A stretch of DNA of 64,000 nucleotides, taken from the NCBI GenBank assembly GCA_027596035.1, contig JADGJA010000003.1, positions 42,859-106,858 of the forward strand, in the 5' to 3' direction. Both the position numbers and the translations under genes were made by a program. Positions within the stretch are counted from its first letter, which is position 1. Every line of letters begins with the position of its first letter. The notes below the pieces were generated by a model. It was not told where the DNA came from and did not search any database. It saw nothing but the letters and a program-made list of their open reading frames with translations. The stretch is from Thoreauomyces humboldtii. Taxonomy: Eukaryota > Chytridiomycota > Chytridiomycetes > Spizellomycetales > Powellomycetaceae. Below are positions 53,487 to 64,000 of the stretch, piece by piece.

Positions 53487-56153
53487 TCACGAGAACACTC
53501 CGAGCCCCTGTCCGCCGGTCGGGAAGTTCCAATCGAAGGCGGGGAACTCCTGAGGCTCCCCGGGTGCTGGTGCTTGCTGGACTTCCTGGTAGTCTTGGTG
53601 GTAACCGTGGTCTTGCTGTTGCGTCGGATGGTCCATAACGTTGGCGGAGGGATAGGCCACGCCGCCGTGCTGGACCAGCGCGCGCTTCTCATCCTCTGCT
53701 TTCTTGAGTTTCTCGTCGAGAGCTTCGACGATCTGCTCGAAGTAGGAGCATTCCTGCTGGTGGAGCTCGGTCTTCCGGTCGAGGGCGGTCGTCAGCTCTT
53801 CAACTTCGACTTCCAGCTCGTGAACGATGTTGCGCATGTTCGCCACGCGGTCTTCGGCGACGGCATGGGCGGAACGGTAATCTCCGAGCCTGTTTGCGAG
53901 CTTTCTGTACTTGAGTTTCATCTCCTGCTCGGTGAGCGCGGAAAGCGACTCAGCAGAAGAGGTTTGCTGAGACCTCACGGCCGGGGAAGTGGCGGCAGGG
54001 TCACGTGGCGAGGAGGGCATGGGTGTTACGACGCGTCCGTTCACTTCGCGAAGCTCGTCCTGGTGCGTCATGTGCGTCTTGAGTTCAATGAGCTCAAGTG
54101 CCTGAGCATAGTGCCGCTGCGAGACCTCGGCATGGGTGTGCTCGAGGTCCGCTAGCTTGCTGCTCAGAGACGCAGCCTCCCGAGTCTTTGCGTCGAGTGC
54201 CGCTCGAAGTTGTTCGATGTCCTTGTTCGTACCGCTTTCCATGCTCCGCTTCAGTTCCGTGTATTCGCCGTGAAGCGACATGAAGTTCAGCTTCTCACTT
54301 TCGAGGTCCTGTTCGAATTGCTGTGCGGCAAGGCTGGCGCTGTTGCGCTGTCGTTCGGTGTCCTGCACCTGCTGCGTCATCTGGTTTAAATCGACTTTGA
54401 GTTGCGCAAATGCTGGCTCGAGGGTTGCAACTGTTGCTCGCGCCTCATCTCTTTCCCGAGTGATGCGGTCTCGATCAACCGTGAGCTCCGTCAAGCGCTG
54501 ATTTGTGTGGGAGTCGAGCGTCGACGAGGTCTCTCGCTGCAGAAAGGCCCACTCTTCGTCTTTGCGAATAAGCTCGGCTGCATGCTCGCTGTCCTTGCGA
54601 GCCAGCTCCTTTCGGTATTGAGTGTCTTGCTCAGCAAGGCGAGACCGCAGAGCCTCGAGCTCGGAGGCGGTCGCGGCAGCGGCGGCCAACGCTTCGTCCC
54701 GTTCGACCGCAACTTTGCCCAGACCCTGGGTGTCCTCCTGAGCCGTGGCTTGATGGCGCGCGAGCTCGGTACGAAGCTCCAACACGAGTTTCGCCAACGC
54801 TTGTTTCTCGGACGCAAGTCCGGCGAGCGCGGTTTTCGCTTGCGCGTTTAGAGCTGCGGTGATCTCGCGTTCAGACGCTTCCCAGGCCTTTGTGTTCTCC
54901 TCGATGATGATGTTTTTCTCGGCAATGTCAAATTCTTTCTCTTCCAGCCTGTCTTCGAGAGTCTCAATGCGGTCCTCAAGTTCCTGGTGCCTGTCGTGTG
55001 AACCGTCTCTCATGACTTCACGAAGCTCGGCAAGCTCCTTTCGAGCCAAGGTCTCGGATTCTCGCGCTGCCTCTAGTGCTTCCTTTGCGTGACGGTCCGC
55101 CGCCTGCAAAGCAGCAATCTGCTTCCGACCATCCGCTGCGATTGCCTCGCACGTCTGCAGTTCCTTGCGCAGCTTAGTTTCGGATGCTCGCATCGATTCC
55201 AGCTGTAGCGTCTTCTCGCGAAGTGCAGCATTAGCAGCATCCCGTTCGGCCTCGGCTTCACGTCCTTCCTGCGCGAGGCCGTCCATGATCTTTTTCGATT
55301 GGTCGCTTAAGCTTTGGGCAGTCTCGAGTGTGGTCTTTTCCCAAAAGTCGTTGGTTTCTTCAAGCAAAGTGTTTTTCAGGGCCAGTTCCTCCTTGGCATC
55401 TTCAAGCTCGTCCTCCACGTCCGCTAATTTATCCTCGAGTCGTCGCAGCTTTTGAATAAGCTCCCTCACCGGTGAGGTAGCGTCGGAATCCGAGGAGCGT
55501 CCCGGAGATATGTCAGGTGAATTACGGCCCGAAAAGATAGGGAAGGTGCTGTCGTTAAGTCCCTCGTAAGTTGGTGGAGGGACTGGATCACGCGACGGAG
55601 GTGACGGAGTTCGTGAGGTGTTTGGATGAAGCGGAGGACGTGATGCGACCGAGTTTTTGGCGGTAGGCGATTTTGTGTTTTGCACCATCGGAATTGGAGA
55701 TGGCGACGACATCCTAGCGGCTGGAGCGACATGTCCGGAATTCGCGGTAGGCTGCGGCTGTTGCTGGACCTGCGGCTTGGCAACATCGTGGCTACTGCTT
55801 GGAATTTTCGTCTCTGCACTGATGATTGGAGAGGTCGCCTGCTGATTCTGATAAAGTGGAGTTGTTGGGTGGTGTGCCGCGGTGTCAAGAGGAGCAACTG
55901 GATGAGGCTGATGCTGCGCGGCAGTCATGTCTTCGCCGGTCTCGACCAGTGACTCCAAACTGCCTTCCAGACTGCCGTTCTTCGAAGGTCCAGCGCTGGT
56001 GCTCGGGGGTAAAACCCCGGCTTTCTTGGCCGCATTAAATTTCGTACGCATCGCATTAAGTTGTCGAGGGAGTCTTGCTACAGCGGGATCCTGGGCGGAC
56101 TGACGACGGAATCCACCTGCGGGCGGAGGGCCGGTAGGCGGAGGTGCTAGCAT
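53487..56153 (-). CDS. Large coiled-coil protein with Pro-rich N-terminus
   Basis: A single exon of 888 residues from the ATG at 56153 (MLAPPPTGPPPAGG). The frame is open for another 435 bases upstream, but that part lacks conserved character. Residues to about 230 are Pro/Ser/Gln-rich. From VRELIQKLRRLEDKLADVEDEL to about residue 820 the sequence is almost continuous heptad repeat with breaks near TPMPSSPRDPAAT. It ends in a Gln/Gly-rich tail. Such an architecture suits spindle pole body, septum or polarity scaffolds, but I cannot assign a family; I saw no clear centrosomin (Cnn_1N) motif. It is convergent with the channel gene and divergent from NAA40. Confidence 0.8.
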   Translation of the reverse strand: MLAPPPTGPPPAGGFRRQSAQDPAVARLPRQLNAMRTKFNAAKKAGVLPPSTSAGPSKNGSLEGSLESLVETGEDMTAAQHQPHPVAPLDTAAHHPTTPLYQNQQATSPIISAETKIPSSSHDVAKPQVQQQPQPTANSGHVAPAARMSSPSPIPMVQNTKSPTAKNSVASRPPLHPNTSRTPSPPSRDPVPPPTYEGLNDSTFPIFSGRNSPDISPGRSSDSDATSPVRELIQKLRRLEDKLADVEDELEDAKEELALKNTLLEETNDFWEKTTLETAQSLSDQSKKIMDGLAQEGREAEAERDAANAALREKTLQLESMRASETKLRKELQTCEAIAADGRKQIAALQAADRHAKEALEAARESETLARKELAELREVMRDGSHDRHQELEDRIETLEDRLEEKEFDIAEKNIIIEENTKAWEASEREITAALNAQAKTALAGLASEKQALAKLVLELRTELARHQATAQEDTQGLGKVAVERDEALAAAAATASELEALRSRLAEQDTQYRKELARKDSEHAAELIRKDEEWAFLQRETSSTLDSHTNQRLTELTVDRDRITRERDEARATVATLEPAFAQLKVDLNQMTQQVQDTERQRNSASLAAQQFEQDLESEKLNFMSLHGEYTELKRSMESGTNKDIEQLRAALDAKTREAASLSSKLADLEHTHAEVSQRHYAQALELIELKTHMTHQDELREVNGRVVTPMPSSPRDPAATSPAVRSQQTSSAESLSALTEQEMKLKYRKLANRLGDYRSAHAVAEDRVANMRNIVHELEVEVEELTTALDRKTELHQQECSYFEQIVEALDEKLKKAEDEKRALVQHGGVAYPSANVMDHPTQQQDHGYHQDYQEVQQAPAPGEPQEFPAFDWNFPTGGQGLGVFS

Positions 56154-56557
56154 TGTGAACAGTCCGAGCAGCGCCCGCGCGTAGCTTGGATGTGCCGAAC
56201 AGTTCGTTTCTTGTGTGGACTGCACAAAGTCGTTCGACGACAGCGAAAGAAGTCGTAAGTATCGGACTTGCAGAAGGAGAATGATGTACGAGACGAGACG
56301 GGAATGGATTACAGTATGGGATGGTAAGATGAGGGGTAAGCTCGGTAGGTACTGTATGTGTGCTGCAATGGATGCAGATGAGATGCGGGATTGCGAGATG
56401 GCAAGTGTCGGGCGGCGGGGCCTTGGGGCGAGAGCAGACCTTGCCTCTTGCCTCTGAACCAGCCACAGTTGCCACACTTTCCTCGACTTCTTGGCTCGGA
56501 AACTCTCCGACCATACAAATAAATATCTTCCGGCTAACGTAAGGCAGCCGACGAGGC
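56154..56557. promoter_or_regulatory. Divergent promoter region, coiled-coil gene / NAA40
   Basis: 404 bases between divergent starts. Contains TTACAGTATGGG near 56312 and GGTACTGTATGTG near 56346, weak members of the TACTGTA motif class. Confidence 0.45.
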
Positions 56558-57708
56558 ATGGATTCTGACCTAAGGATGCTCTGCTCACGTAATGCCCCTA
56601 CTGCAGGCCTAACGATCTCCAGGAGCATGACCTCGGGAACGAATTCGAGGCAGAGCGGGATCTTGTCTGTGGAGCGAGCAAACCAGGTAGCGGATCATGA
56701 GCCTTCAGCACCGGCAGTTTTGGGGCATGCCACCCTAACTCCCAACTCGGTAGACTCCTTTGAATTCGCTCTTCGACGGGATTGCCTTGAACTGCTCGAG
56801 TCAAGACGCCGGGTAGGTCAGTACCTCCTACTCTTTATGTCGCCCTCGCGGTCAAATCCGGCTCAAACCCAGGCCCGTTCGCCAGCTCTGAGATCTTCTG
56901 CAAGGCATACACGCTCGATACACTCCCGCCGCATCTGCGAGACTGGGCTTTTCACCTCGTCAAGCGAAATCTATATGACCAGTTAAGCACTGTCGCATCT
57001 GGCTCCTCTTCTACTTTCATCTGATTATCCGTCTTCCATCTTTGCCATGCATTCTTAGATATGTGGCAGCTAAAGATGTTGGTTGGTCAGACGATGACAA
57101 GATGGCCGAGATGACGGAACCCAATGCGCGGTACATCGTCGCAGTCGATGGTGAATCGGTCTCCGACGCGCCTCCCGTCCAGAAGTCCATCGTAGGATTT
57201 CTCTACTTCCAGTTCACGATGGAAGACTGCAACGACGAAGAACAGTCCGAAGTCAGCAATATCGAGGATGAACATGGGGAGAGTGACGTCGGTTCTGGAG
57301 TGACGGAGATCCCAGTGGTATACTGGTACGAGCCGTACCGTACCAATGGTAAAAGTGATCCTGCCATGGAATCAGGTCTAACGCCGTTTCTGCCATATCA
57401 GCTACGAACTCCAGTTGGAAGCAGGCTTCCAACGCCGAGGCGTGGGCTCTCACTTGATGTCCATCCTTGAACGCGTCGGGGCGCTGTACGGCATGCGAAA
57501 GGCGCTGCTGACTGTATTCAAGAGCAATCTTCCCGCCATCGGTTTCTACAATGCCCGAGGCTACGAAATTGACGGCATGTCGCCCAGTCGACACCTTTCA
57601 CCACGAAGGGCGGCCAGGATATCCTACGAGATACTAAGTAAAAAGTTGGAACCAAGAAGCGGGCGTACTCAGAGTAGAAAGGATGCAAACAAGGTTGATA
57701 TTAAATAA
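56558..57708 (+). CDS. NAA40: N-alpha-acetyltransferase 40 (NatD), histone H4/H2A N-terminal
   Basis: Acetylates the N-termini of histones H4 and H2A. Five exons (56558-56686, 56754-56812, 56887-56982, 57059-57334, 57402-57708) give 288 residues. The introns were placed by phase and by similarity: VERANQ joins TPLNSLFDGIALNCSSQ, then YTLDTLPPHLRDWAFHLVKRNLYDQ, then ARYIVAVDG and IVGFLYFQF, then YWYEPYELQLE and the acetyl-CoA motif QRRGVGSHLMSIL (about residues 197-209), LLTVFKSNLPAIGFYNARGYEID and SPSRHL. The acidic insert between beta strands (EEQSEVSNIEDEHGESD) is larger than in animals. The exact initiator is less sure; 56627 is an alternative. Its stop lies only 12 bases from that of the convergent neighbour. 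Confidence 0.9.
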
Positions 57709-57720
57709 GGGGAAAACTAT

Positions 57721-58948
57721 CTACAAAGCAGCCCACCTAAACAATGGGAGTAAGAGCGGTACGGCTCGTCTAATCAAGCTAACTGTCTTCCTGGCCGGCG
57801 GTGCGCCATTGGAACTGAAGCACTTGAAGAACGTGTCCAGGTCGTACCTGACCAGGTCCTTGTTCCCCTTGCCCTTCGGCGGATCCACGCCCACAAACAC
57901 CCACTTTGACCCGTCATTCTCTTCCGCGAAAGCGAGGCCCTCCTGACCCCTCGTCGGAAAGGACAGCGTCCCGACTCCCTTGTCCTGCAACTTGGACGCG
58001 TCCACATCGTCGCTCTTGGACGACACGGTCGCCGAAGCAAGGGAGAGAGTCAAGGACTGCTCTGGCTTGTCGTACAGGAACCAGATAAGGCCTCGGTAGA
58101 TAGTCATGGAGGACAAATCGTTCCCGGGACCTGGTGGTGTGAGCGTTCCGACAAAGGTTGGAGCGGAGGAATTGCCGGCATCGGTGAGGTCGATGTCGAA
58201 CACGAACACCTGGGCGTCGGCCTGTCGGCCAACGTAGAAGAATCCGCCTGATGCGGAAGAGGATGTTGGGAAAAACACCAGGGATTCCATGCCTTCGTTC
58301 TTGGCGGAGAATTGGTCCGAGGGCGGTTGTGCGTCGAGCGTGGATTGGACTTCCCATGAACGAGATACGGCGGACAAGTTGAGGTTGAATTCGACGATCG
58401 TGGCTGGAAACTCATTTCCTAGATATATGAAGCCCGGTCTGGAGATGAAGAACTGCCGGTCAGTTTTCGAGCGCGATGCGTACGGGAGAAACTATGCCGA
58501 GAAAAAGTCCCGCCGCAGTACCTGGATGGTACGAGAGTGCTTCCTTCAAGGTCGAACTGGCTTCCGAGAATGGATACTTGAGCCGGTGCTCCCGACCCAG
58601 CGTCGGCTCCCACATCGGTCAGTGCTCCCAATTGCCCGTTATCGCTGACGATGAAGAGTGTTTGCGTAGTTGCGTCGAATGCAAGATCGCTTGGTTCAAA
58701 CTTGGCGGGAAGGCGAGCTAGGAAGAACACGAGGACGGTCAGCTCAGGCCCAGCAAGACCAAGAGACCAATCGACCGCCGCTCACAGAAGAGGGATGTTC
58801 CGGCGCAATCGTTCGCTGCCGCAGCTTTTGCAGCGAGGTCGAGGTGAATCATTCTGCTTTGTGCGACTGCTGCGCTGAGAACCACGGGAGCGCAGAACAA
58901 CAGGACGAGTGAGCTGAGCGTATGTGGCGACCGTGAGGGAAAACGCAT
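57721..58948 (-). CDS. Secreted beta-propeller protein (SdiA-regulated/YjiK-like)
   Basis: Three exons (58948-58768, 58717-58522, 58438-57721) give 364 residues with a signal peptide (LSSLVLLFCAPVVLSAAVA). The body has repeated beta-propeller-like strands: FEPSDLAFDATTQTLFIVSD, GFIYLGNEFPATIVEFNL, MESLVFFPTSSSASGGFFYV, LSSMTIYRGLIWFLYD, QEGLAFAEENDGSKWVFVGV. These resemble the phytase-like/SdiA-regulated (YjiK) family of secreted or periplasmic proteins, for which no reaction is established. No metal site could be assigned. The C-terminus has a basic and hydrophobic end (LLLPLFRW) that might be a weak membrane or cell-wall anchor. Confidence 0.78.
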
Positions 58949-59308
58949 TATGAACGAGAGGGAAAAGAACTGTTCGCGATCAAGAGACTTGAGGTGATGA
59001 TGAAAGGAACCTTCGTCGTGGGGCAAGGACGGGAGGAAAGAGCGGAAAGAGGGAAGGAAACGTCATGGCCCTCGAAAGGTTTTGGTTTCACCGTATCACT
59101 CTTCACCTCGTCGTTGTCGACCATTGAACTCGTTCCTTCCCCAACCTCAACCGCTACCATACAAGCAGTCGATACGAACCAAGAGGCGAATCATTCTTCT
59201 GTGGAAGCGTAGCAGTCTTCCTAGGCTCCTGGAAATTCCATAAACACTTTCGTGTCCGGGCCCCACATCGCAGCACCGACCGACCCTCCCCGTCCCGACA
59301 TCGCGACC
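58949..59308. promoter_or_regulatory. Divergent promoter region, propeller gene / Derlin
   Basis: 360 bases between divergent starts. The Derlin side has a C-rich leader just before the ATG. No specific element recognised. Confidence 0.5.
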
Positions 59309-60323
59309 ATGCCGTTTCCAATAGAAGAGTGGTACTATGAAGTGCCTGTCGTCACGAGAACCTACGTTACAGCCGTCGTATTGGCCACATTATCTTGTGT
59401 GAGTAGAAAAGGCTTGTCGTCCCCCTGTATGTGTCAAGTTACGGTTCTCGCCGAGTGAAAGTTATGCTCTGGCTGACCCCGACTCCATTTCAGCAACTTG
59501 ATCTCGTTTCTCCATTCCACTTGTATTTCAACTTCAACCTGATTTGGAAGGGGCGACAGGTAGGGCGATGTTCATTCTGCTCCCCTACCGACAGGTCGGG
59601 CAAGTCGGTGAGAACGCATTGCTCACAAACCAAGTTCCTATATAGTGGTGGCGGTTGATAACCAGCTTCCTGTACTTTGGAGACTTCTCCCTCGACTTTC
59701 TGTTCCACATGTTTTTCCTGTAAGCATTTCACGTCCCCGCTCTTTCCTTTAGCGATGGGGTGCATCGTGAGTGGGCTGACGAACTTGATGCATGCTCCTC
59801 AGTGTTCGATACAGCCGGATGCTCGAAGAAGGCTCATTTCGCGGACGAACAGCCGACTTCATGTGGTTCCTCCTCTTTGGCATGCTCTCCACCCTCGTAG
59901 GTTGCTTCTTCCACTTCCGGGCACCTTGCCTCGCCCGTCAGCACTTCCCTGGACTAACAGCAACATCGCCTTTCCCGTTTTCGCTTCCAGTGCATATCCC
60001 CCCTCCTTCCCGCACGTCTATCCATCACCTTCCTCTCCTCGCCGTTGACGTTCATGCTCGTCTACGTCTGGTCCCGTCGCAACGAATCCATCCGGATGAA
60101 CTTTCTCGGCGTCTTCAACTTCTCGGCCCCTTACCTCCCGTGGATCCTGATCGGATTCACCGTGCTGCTCAACAACCACTGGCCGATGGGTGACCTGGTC
60201 GGACTGTTCGTCGGTCACGTCTACTACTTTCTGGACGACGTCTATCCCGCCATGGAGGGCGTGCCGGGGACGAGAAGGGTGTTGAGGGCTCCCGAATTCG
60301 TCAGGACGATGGTCGGGAGGTAG
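59309..60323 (+). CDS. Derlin (ER-associated degradation)
   Basis: A rhomboid-like pseudoprotease of the ER membrane that helps move misfolded proteins to the cytosol. Five exons (59309-59398, 59494-59559, 59646-59719, 59803-59896, 59991-60323) give 218 residues. The ATG at 59309 gives [19 protein letters not shown]; the frame opens earlier at a GTG. Family blocks are [23 protein letters not shown] (WR motif), [67 protein letters not shown] and [13 protein letters not shown]. About six membrane spans. The C-terminus is short, with no clear p97/Cdc48-binding SHP box, closer to fungal Der1/Dfm1-like forms without a long tail. Confidence 0.94.
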
Positions 60324-60590
60324 AATCTGGAGGAAGCAGAGTACGTTTCGTCCCCACGTGGCTACTACGTCAGGCGACGCCCGGGAAAGACTATGCATAG
60401 ATCAGGCTCCGCGGCATATCTAAGCGGTTCGGACATGGACAACGAGATGAAAAAAAAGAGCTCTCCTTTCATGCCGCGCCGGGCTCGTCTATGAGGAGAA
60501 GAGAAGGAGATATGGATACAGTCGCAGCGCGAATGGAGATGGGGACGATGGTGGTGGTGGAAGGTGCACAGAAGAGTGTGTCCCCGGTTC

Positions 60591-63500
60591 TCACACCGAA
60601 GCTATCCCACCCACGCTAGCATCTACCGTTGGTAGAAGCCGCACGATCAGATCCGTGGGACCCGACTCCGTGACGACGTCCATCGGTCCGCTCGGAGCTG
60701 GAGCGGCGGCGGGTGGCTGTGGAGGTGGAGTTTTCGCTGTGGATAGTGGAGGTGGTGGAGGCGGCGTTTTCGCTGCTTTTGAGATCGTTTCGAATGTCCG
60801 CATCGTCGTTTCCTGGCCGACCTCTTCTTTACCTTCCTGCTCATCATCGTTCTGCTCTTTAGATGGAGGCACCGTTCTTCGCTTCCAAAAGAACCTCGCG
60901 ACAGGTATCTTTCTTTCGCCGGGAAGATACAGTCCTGTGTCGGTCCACCTGATATCATGCCATGCCACATTCTCGAGAGCAAGCGCGGAGTTTGGATGGC
61001 CCGCGGAGGATGTATCGAGTTCCAGGATTCGATACGTGTCCGTCTTTGAGGCGGTGCTGGCCGTGGTGGCAGGTTGTAGAGCCGCGGTGGTGGAGCATGT
61101 CAGTTCGTATCTACGAGAGCGCGGATGGTCAACACGCCGCGCGCAGGTCCGTGCGAATACAGTCAGCGTGTCTTCCTCACCTCCTCGACCCTTTCTCCTC
61201 CAACACCAAAGAGTGCTTGAGGAGTTGTGTCCGCCAAAACGGCCATTTTCGCGTGTGATCTGGCGCTTCTGATGCCGATGATGGCTTGGATCGGAATTGC
61301 TCGGCTTTGTGAGGGGGATTGTCGGTCAAGAGCGAGGATTTGTACTTGAAACTGCAAATCAGGCCACCCGCAATTAGTTCTGGTTTACTCCCAGTTGAGG
61401 CTCTCTTGATAACAAACTCCCTTACCAAGCTTCGCCAGACTCTGAGAATACCACTGTGACGTCTTTGCGCTGCCTGTTGTCGTGACCGACCAATGTCCCC
61501 TTTGGAGCCATCCTCACCCCTGCCTTCTTTCCATGTCGACTGACGGATCCCTTTTCCACCGCGAAGACTCTTTCGATCCTCAAGCTTTTCCCGTCGTGAC
61601 CGGATCCCCACCCGCGGGACTCGACCCCGTTGCGGAGCGATCCCGTGTACTTGACCAGTCGAGGAAGGATCCTGAGGACGACGTGTAGGTCATGGCTAGG
61701 AAGTCCGTCCGAGGGGTCGAGGGTGCCCATGACGGGCGCCAGAGGAGGCACCGGGAGGGTGCGAACCGGCGTCACGGGTCTGGTAGAGGTCCCATTGCTC
61801 GTAGCTTCTGCCGGGTCCAAGGGGTTTCCAAGATCCGCCGGGCTAGGCTCCTCCTTGACGGTCACCAGCGGAACTTGTGACTCCTGAGGCCGTGGTTCTG
61901 AGAGGTTCGCTTTCAGACGGGCCCGGTCAAGATCGGGCGAATCAATGGCCTTGTACCAGCCAGAATGTAGTATCACTGCAGAAACGTAAAAATTTCATGT
62001 GAGTATGGAAGACACCGCAAGTAAACAGGTTGGGTGCGCCTCTTCCCAACCCAACGTACTGGCAACAACGTCAGAGTCATCCGTATACACATCTGTGCCC
62101 CACACGGCCGACAACCTCGCCGCGACATTGCTCTTGAACGTCAGCAGGTAGGCGGGTATTCGAATCTCGATTGTGGCATAATGATGGTCACTGTTAAAGA
62201 CTGGGAGAAGGCAAAGCTTGACATCTTCTACCCTACAACAGCCCGGCCTGCGTACACGGGGCCCCGCGTACACGATGTGACCTGATTGTGTGGAGAACGA
62301 TTTGTATGAGCATGTGCTTCCGAAGAGTTCCGAGAACTTCCTCGGCGTACGTACCCAGATGCTTTTCCTCCATGTTGCGCGGGACTCTCGTCAATCTTTC
62401 ATCGTTCACAACCGCGACATCTCCGGGTTTTCGTTTCCGTTTGGCTTCCTCCTTTGCCTTCTCCATATCCGCTTTCCGGGATCCCATGTTCAAAACGCGT
62501 CCGAGCGTCTCTCCGGTATCGCTGTCGGGCTGGGACCGGATCTTTCCCGTCCTCGCGTCGATCATCTGCAAGTCGTCCGAGTTGGATCCATCGCTGCCGT
62601 CGTCATCGTCGACGTCAGCGGCCCCTCCTCTCCGGTGGGCCAACCGCCGGGAATGCGAACCGTGCATCGATTCCGCTTCTCCGAGGTCGCTCGCCGCCCG
62701 AGATCCGGGGAGGCTGGACATGGGAGGAAGCTTTGAGAGGACGGTGGAAGGGTCTCTCCGCTCGGCCTCCATGCGCTTCATGTTGGACGAATAGTAGTTT
62801 GTGCCATATGGAGGCACTCCAAAGGCGCCGCTGGAGAACGGCGACGACATGCTGGTGCTGTGGAAAAAGCTTGCGGGCGGTGGCGGGATCGGCGCGGCGG
62901 CCGGGTTCAGTATTGGCGAGACGAGTGGAGAGCCCGGAAGAGGGACGCGCGTCAGAGATCCCACGCCGCTGGTCACGCTGGAAGAGCTGGGCTCGCGCTT
63001 GTAGAGGATGGTCGAAGGTGGTTTGGGGACTTTGCTGACCGGAGAGCTGGCGTTGAAGGGTGGAAGCGTCATCCGGCTCGAGGCGGCAGCGGCAGCGGAG
63101 GTCAACGAGGAAGACGCGGCCGTGCCGAGCGTGGAAGCGGGGGCCGAGTAGTGAGGACTGCCGGAACCTCCAGCAAAGCGCGATTGGTCGCTGGAATTGA
63201 AATGTCCAGGCCCCAAAAGGTTCCCCAGTGCCTCTTGTCCGAACGTTTTAAAGGATGGCAGACTCGTCTGCCCTGGATGTGCGGACCGATGTTCGGAATC
63301 TCCTCCAGGCGTTCCGGGAGCACTTTCCAGCCCAGCCTGAAATGGAGGTAGCTGTTGTCCAGTGATCTGGCCCGGTCGTCCCGTTATGGACGCGATCCCT
63401 GAAGTTGGACGAGGTCGGTCAGCTTGAGGGTGACGACAAGATCGAAATGAGCGCCCCTAGTACTCACCAGGTAGTTCCTGCATGCCTTGCATCGAGATGG

Positions 63501-63783
63501 ACTGCCTCCGTCCCTGGAACAGCTCCTGCGAACCTGCATCATCGTCGAGTCGGAGTCTCTTGTTGCTGACATTGGCGGGAGTTTGCTCGGAGCCCACGAA
63601 CAGCTGGGGTGGAGGAACGCCGGCGAACGCGGTCAGACTCGACAACGGCGGCAGGTTGAAGCGGTCCGAGGGTGGTGCAGGTGCAAACGTTGCGAGGGCG
63701 GCGGAAGGGTCCCTCGCGAATCGGGTCTGCTGGTCTGCTGCGTCGGGATCTGGCGACAGCGGACGCTTCCTACTTGCTTCCAT
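60591..63783 (-). CDS. RXT3: RXT3-family histone deacetylase complex subunit
   Basis: A subunit of the large Rpd3 (Rpd3L) histone deacetylase complex. Six exons (63783-63468, 63398-62355, 62281-62060, 61975-61426, 61351-61181, 61110-60591) join in phase to 940 residues. The first 450 residues are Ser/Pro-rich and disordered. The Rxt3 domain starts near LGHIVYAGPRV and contains HYATIEIRIPAYLLTF, WGTDVYTDDSDVVAMILHSG, LPRLVKYTGSLRNGVESRGW, DGKSLRIERV and the C-terminal ENVAWHDIRWTDTGLY. A proline-rich tail follows. In-frame sequence continues upstream of the ATG (VQVQVWVRNKKLKAM), so the true start may lie in an exon beyond 63800, close to the window edge. Confidence 0.9.
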
Positions 63784-64000
63784 GGCTTTGAGCTTCTTGT
63801 TCCTGACCCAGACCTGAACCTGAACAGCGTCGCCTGGTTTTGTGCAGACGGGTGGGTCGTAACTTTGGCCTTCAAGATTTGCAGAAACGAGCTGTACAGC
63901 AGAAGGGAGAGGAGGATGTCCGAGGGCCCAACCAATCGCCCGCGCGTACGAACACGGAGGAGGGGGAGCGATCGGAGGGCGTCCCCCCGTCCCCCCCCCC

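Noticed and set aside
63970..64000. Poly-C run at the right edge as a telomere or functional element
   Set aside because: It is a plain C homopolymer without a telomere repeat, at the edge of the window; sequence or assembly end is as likely.

Overview
The window is eukaryotic and fungal. Genes lie on both strands and are split by short GT-AG introns, mostly 55-90 bases. They include a chitin synthase of the CHS3/class IV type, IQGAP, Derlin, PRP31, TAF7, RXT3 and a CAAX protease. I cannot fix the phylum from sequence alone. A BK-type potassium channel and a cold-shock-domain protein are unusual for the fungi best known in the laboratory and make an early-diverging or other non-yeast lineage plausible, but that is inference. 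Gene models were built by hand: exon phases were summed so that each coding sequence is a whole number of codons, and starts were moved to real ATG codons.

Layout. 1-15 kb: chitin synthase (minus, runs off the left edge), a two-repeat fungal protein, beta-carbonic anhydrase, an FLVCR-like MFS transporter, UBA4, and a Ser/Arg-rich hypothetical. 15-31 kb: long-chain acyl-CoA synthetase, Golgi pH regulator (GPHR), TAF7, IQGAP, a CxxC-tailed hypothetical, inositol polyphosphate multikinase, and a possible CBM21 protein. 31-46 kb: a threonine-aldolase-like PLP enzyme, an HMT1/ABCB6-like half ABC transporter, mitochondrial cytochrome b5 reductase, TRAPPC13, a secreted GH28 rhamnogalacturonase, STE24, and PRP31. 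46-64 kb: a DUF4267 membrane protein, an unresolved hypothetical, a cold-shock protein, a BK channel, a coiled-coil protein, NatD (NAA40), a secreted beta-propeller, Derlin, and RXT3.

The genes are mostly housekeeping and do not form one pathway. Loose themes are membrane traffic and ER/Golgi function (TRAPPC13, GPHR, Derlin, STE24), transcription and splicing (TAF7, RXT3, PRP31), and cell wall or plant wall (chitin synthase, rhamnogalacturonase). Many neighbours are divergent and share short promoters, or convergent with very short spacers (12 bases between NAA40 and the propeller gene). No transposon, CRISPR array, rRNA or intact tRNA was seen.

Most worth a second look are the BK channel without an acidic calcium bowl, the cold-shock protein with a Tyr/Pro-rich tail, a frame problem at a conserved ABC-transporter splice junction, and a palindromic TGTACAGTA-type motif that recurs in intergenic DNA.
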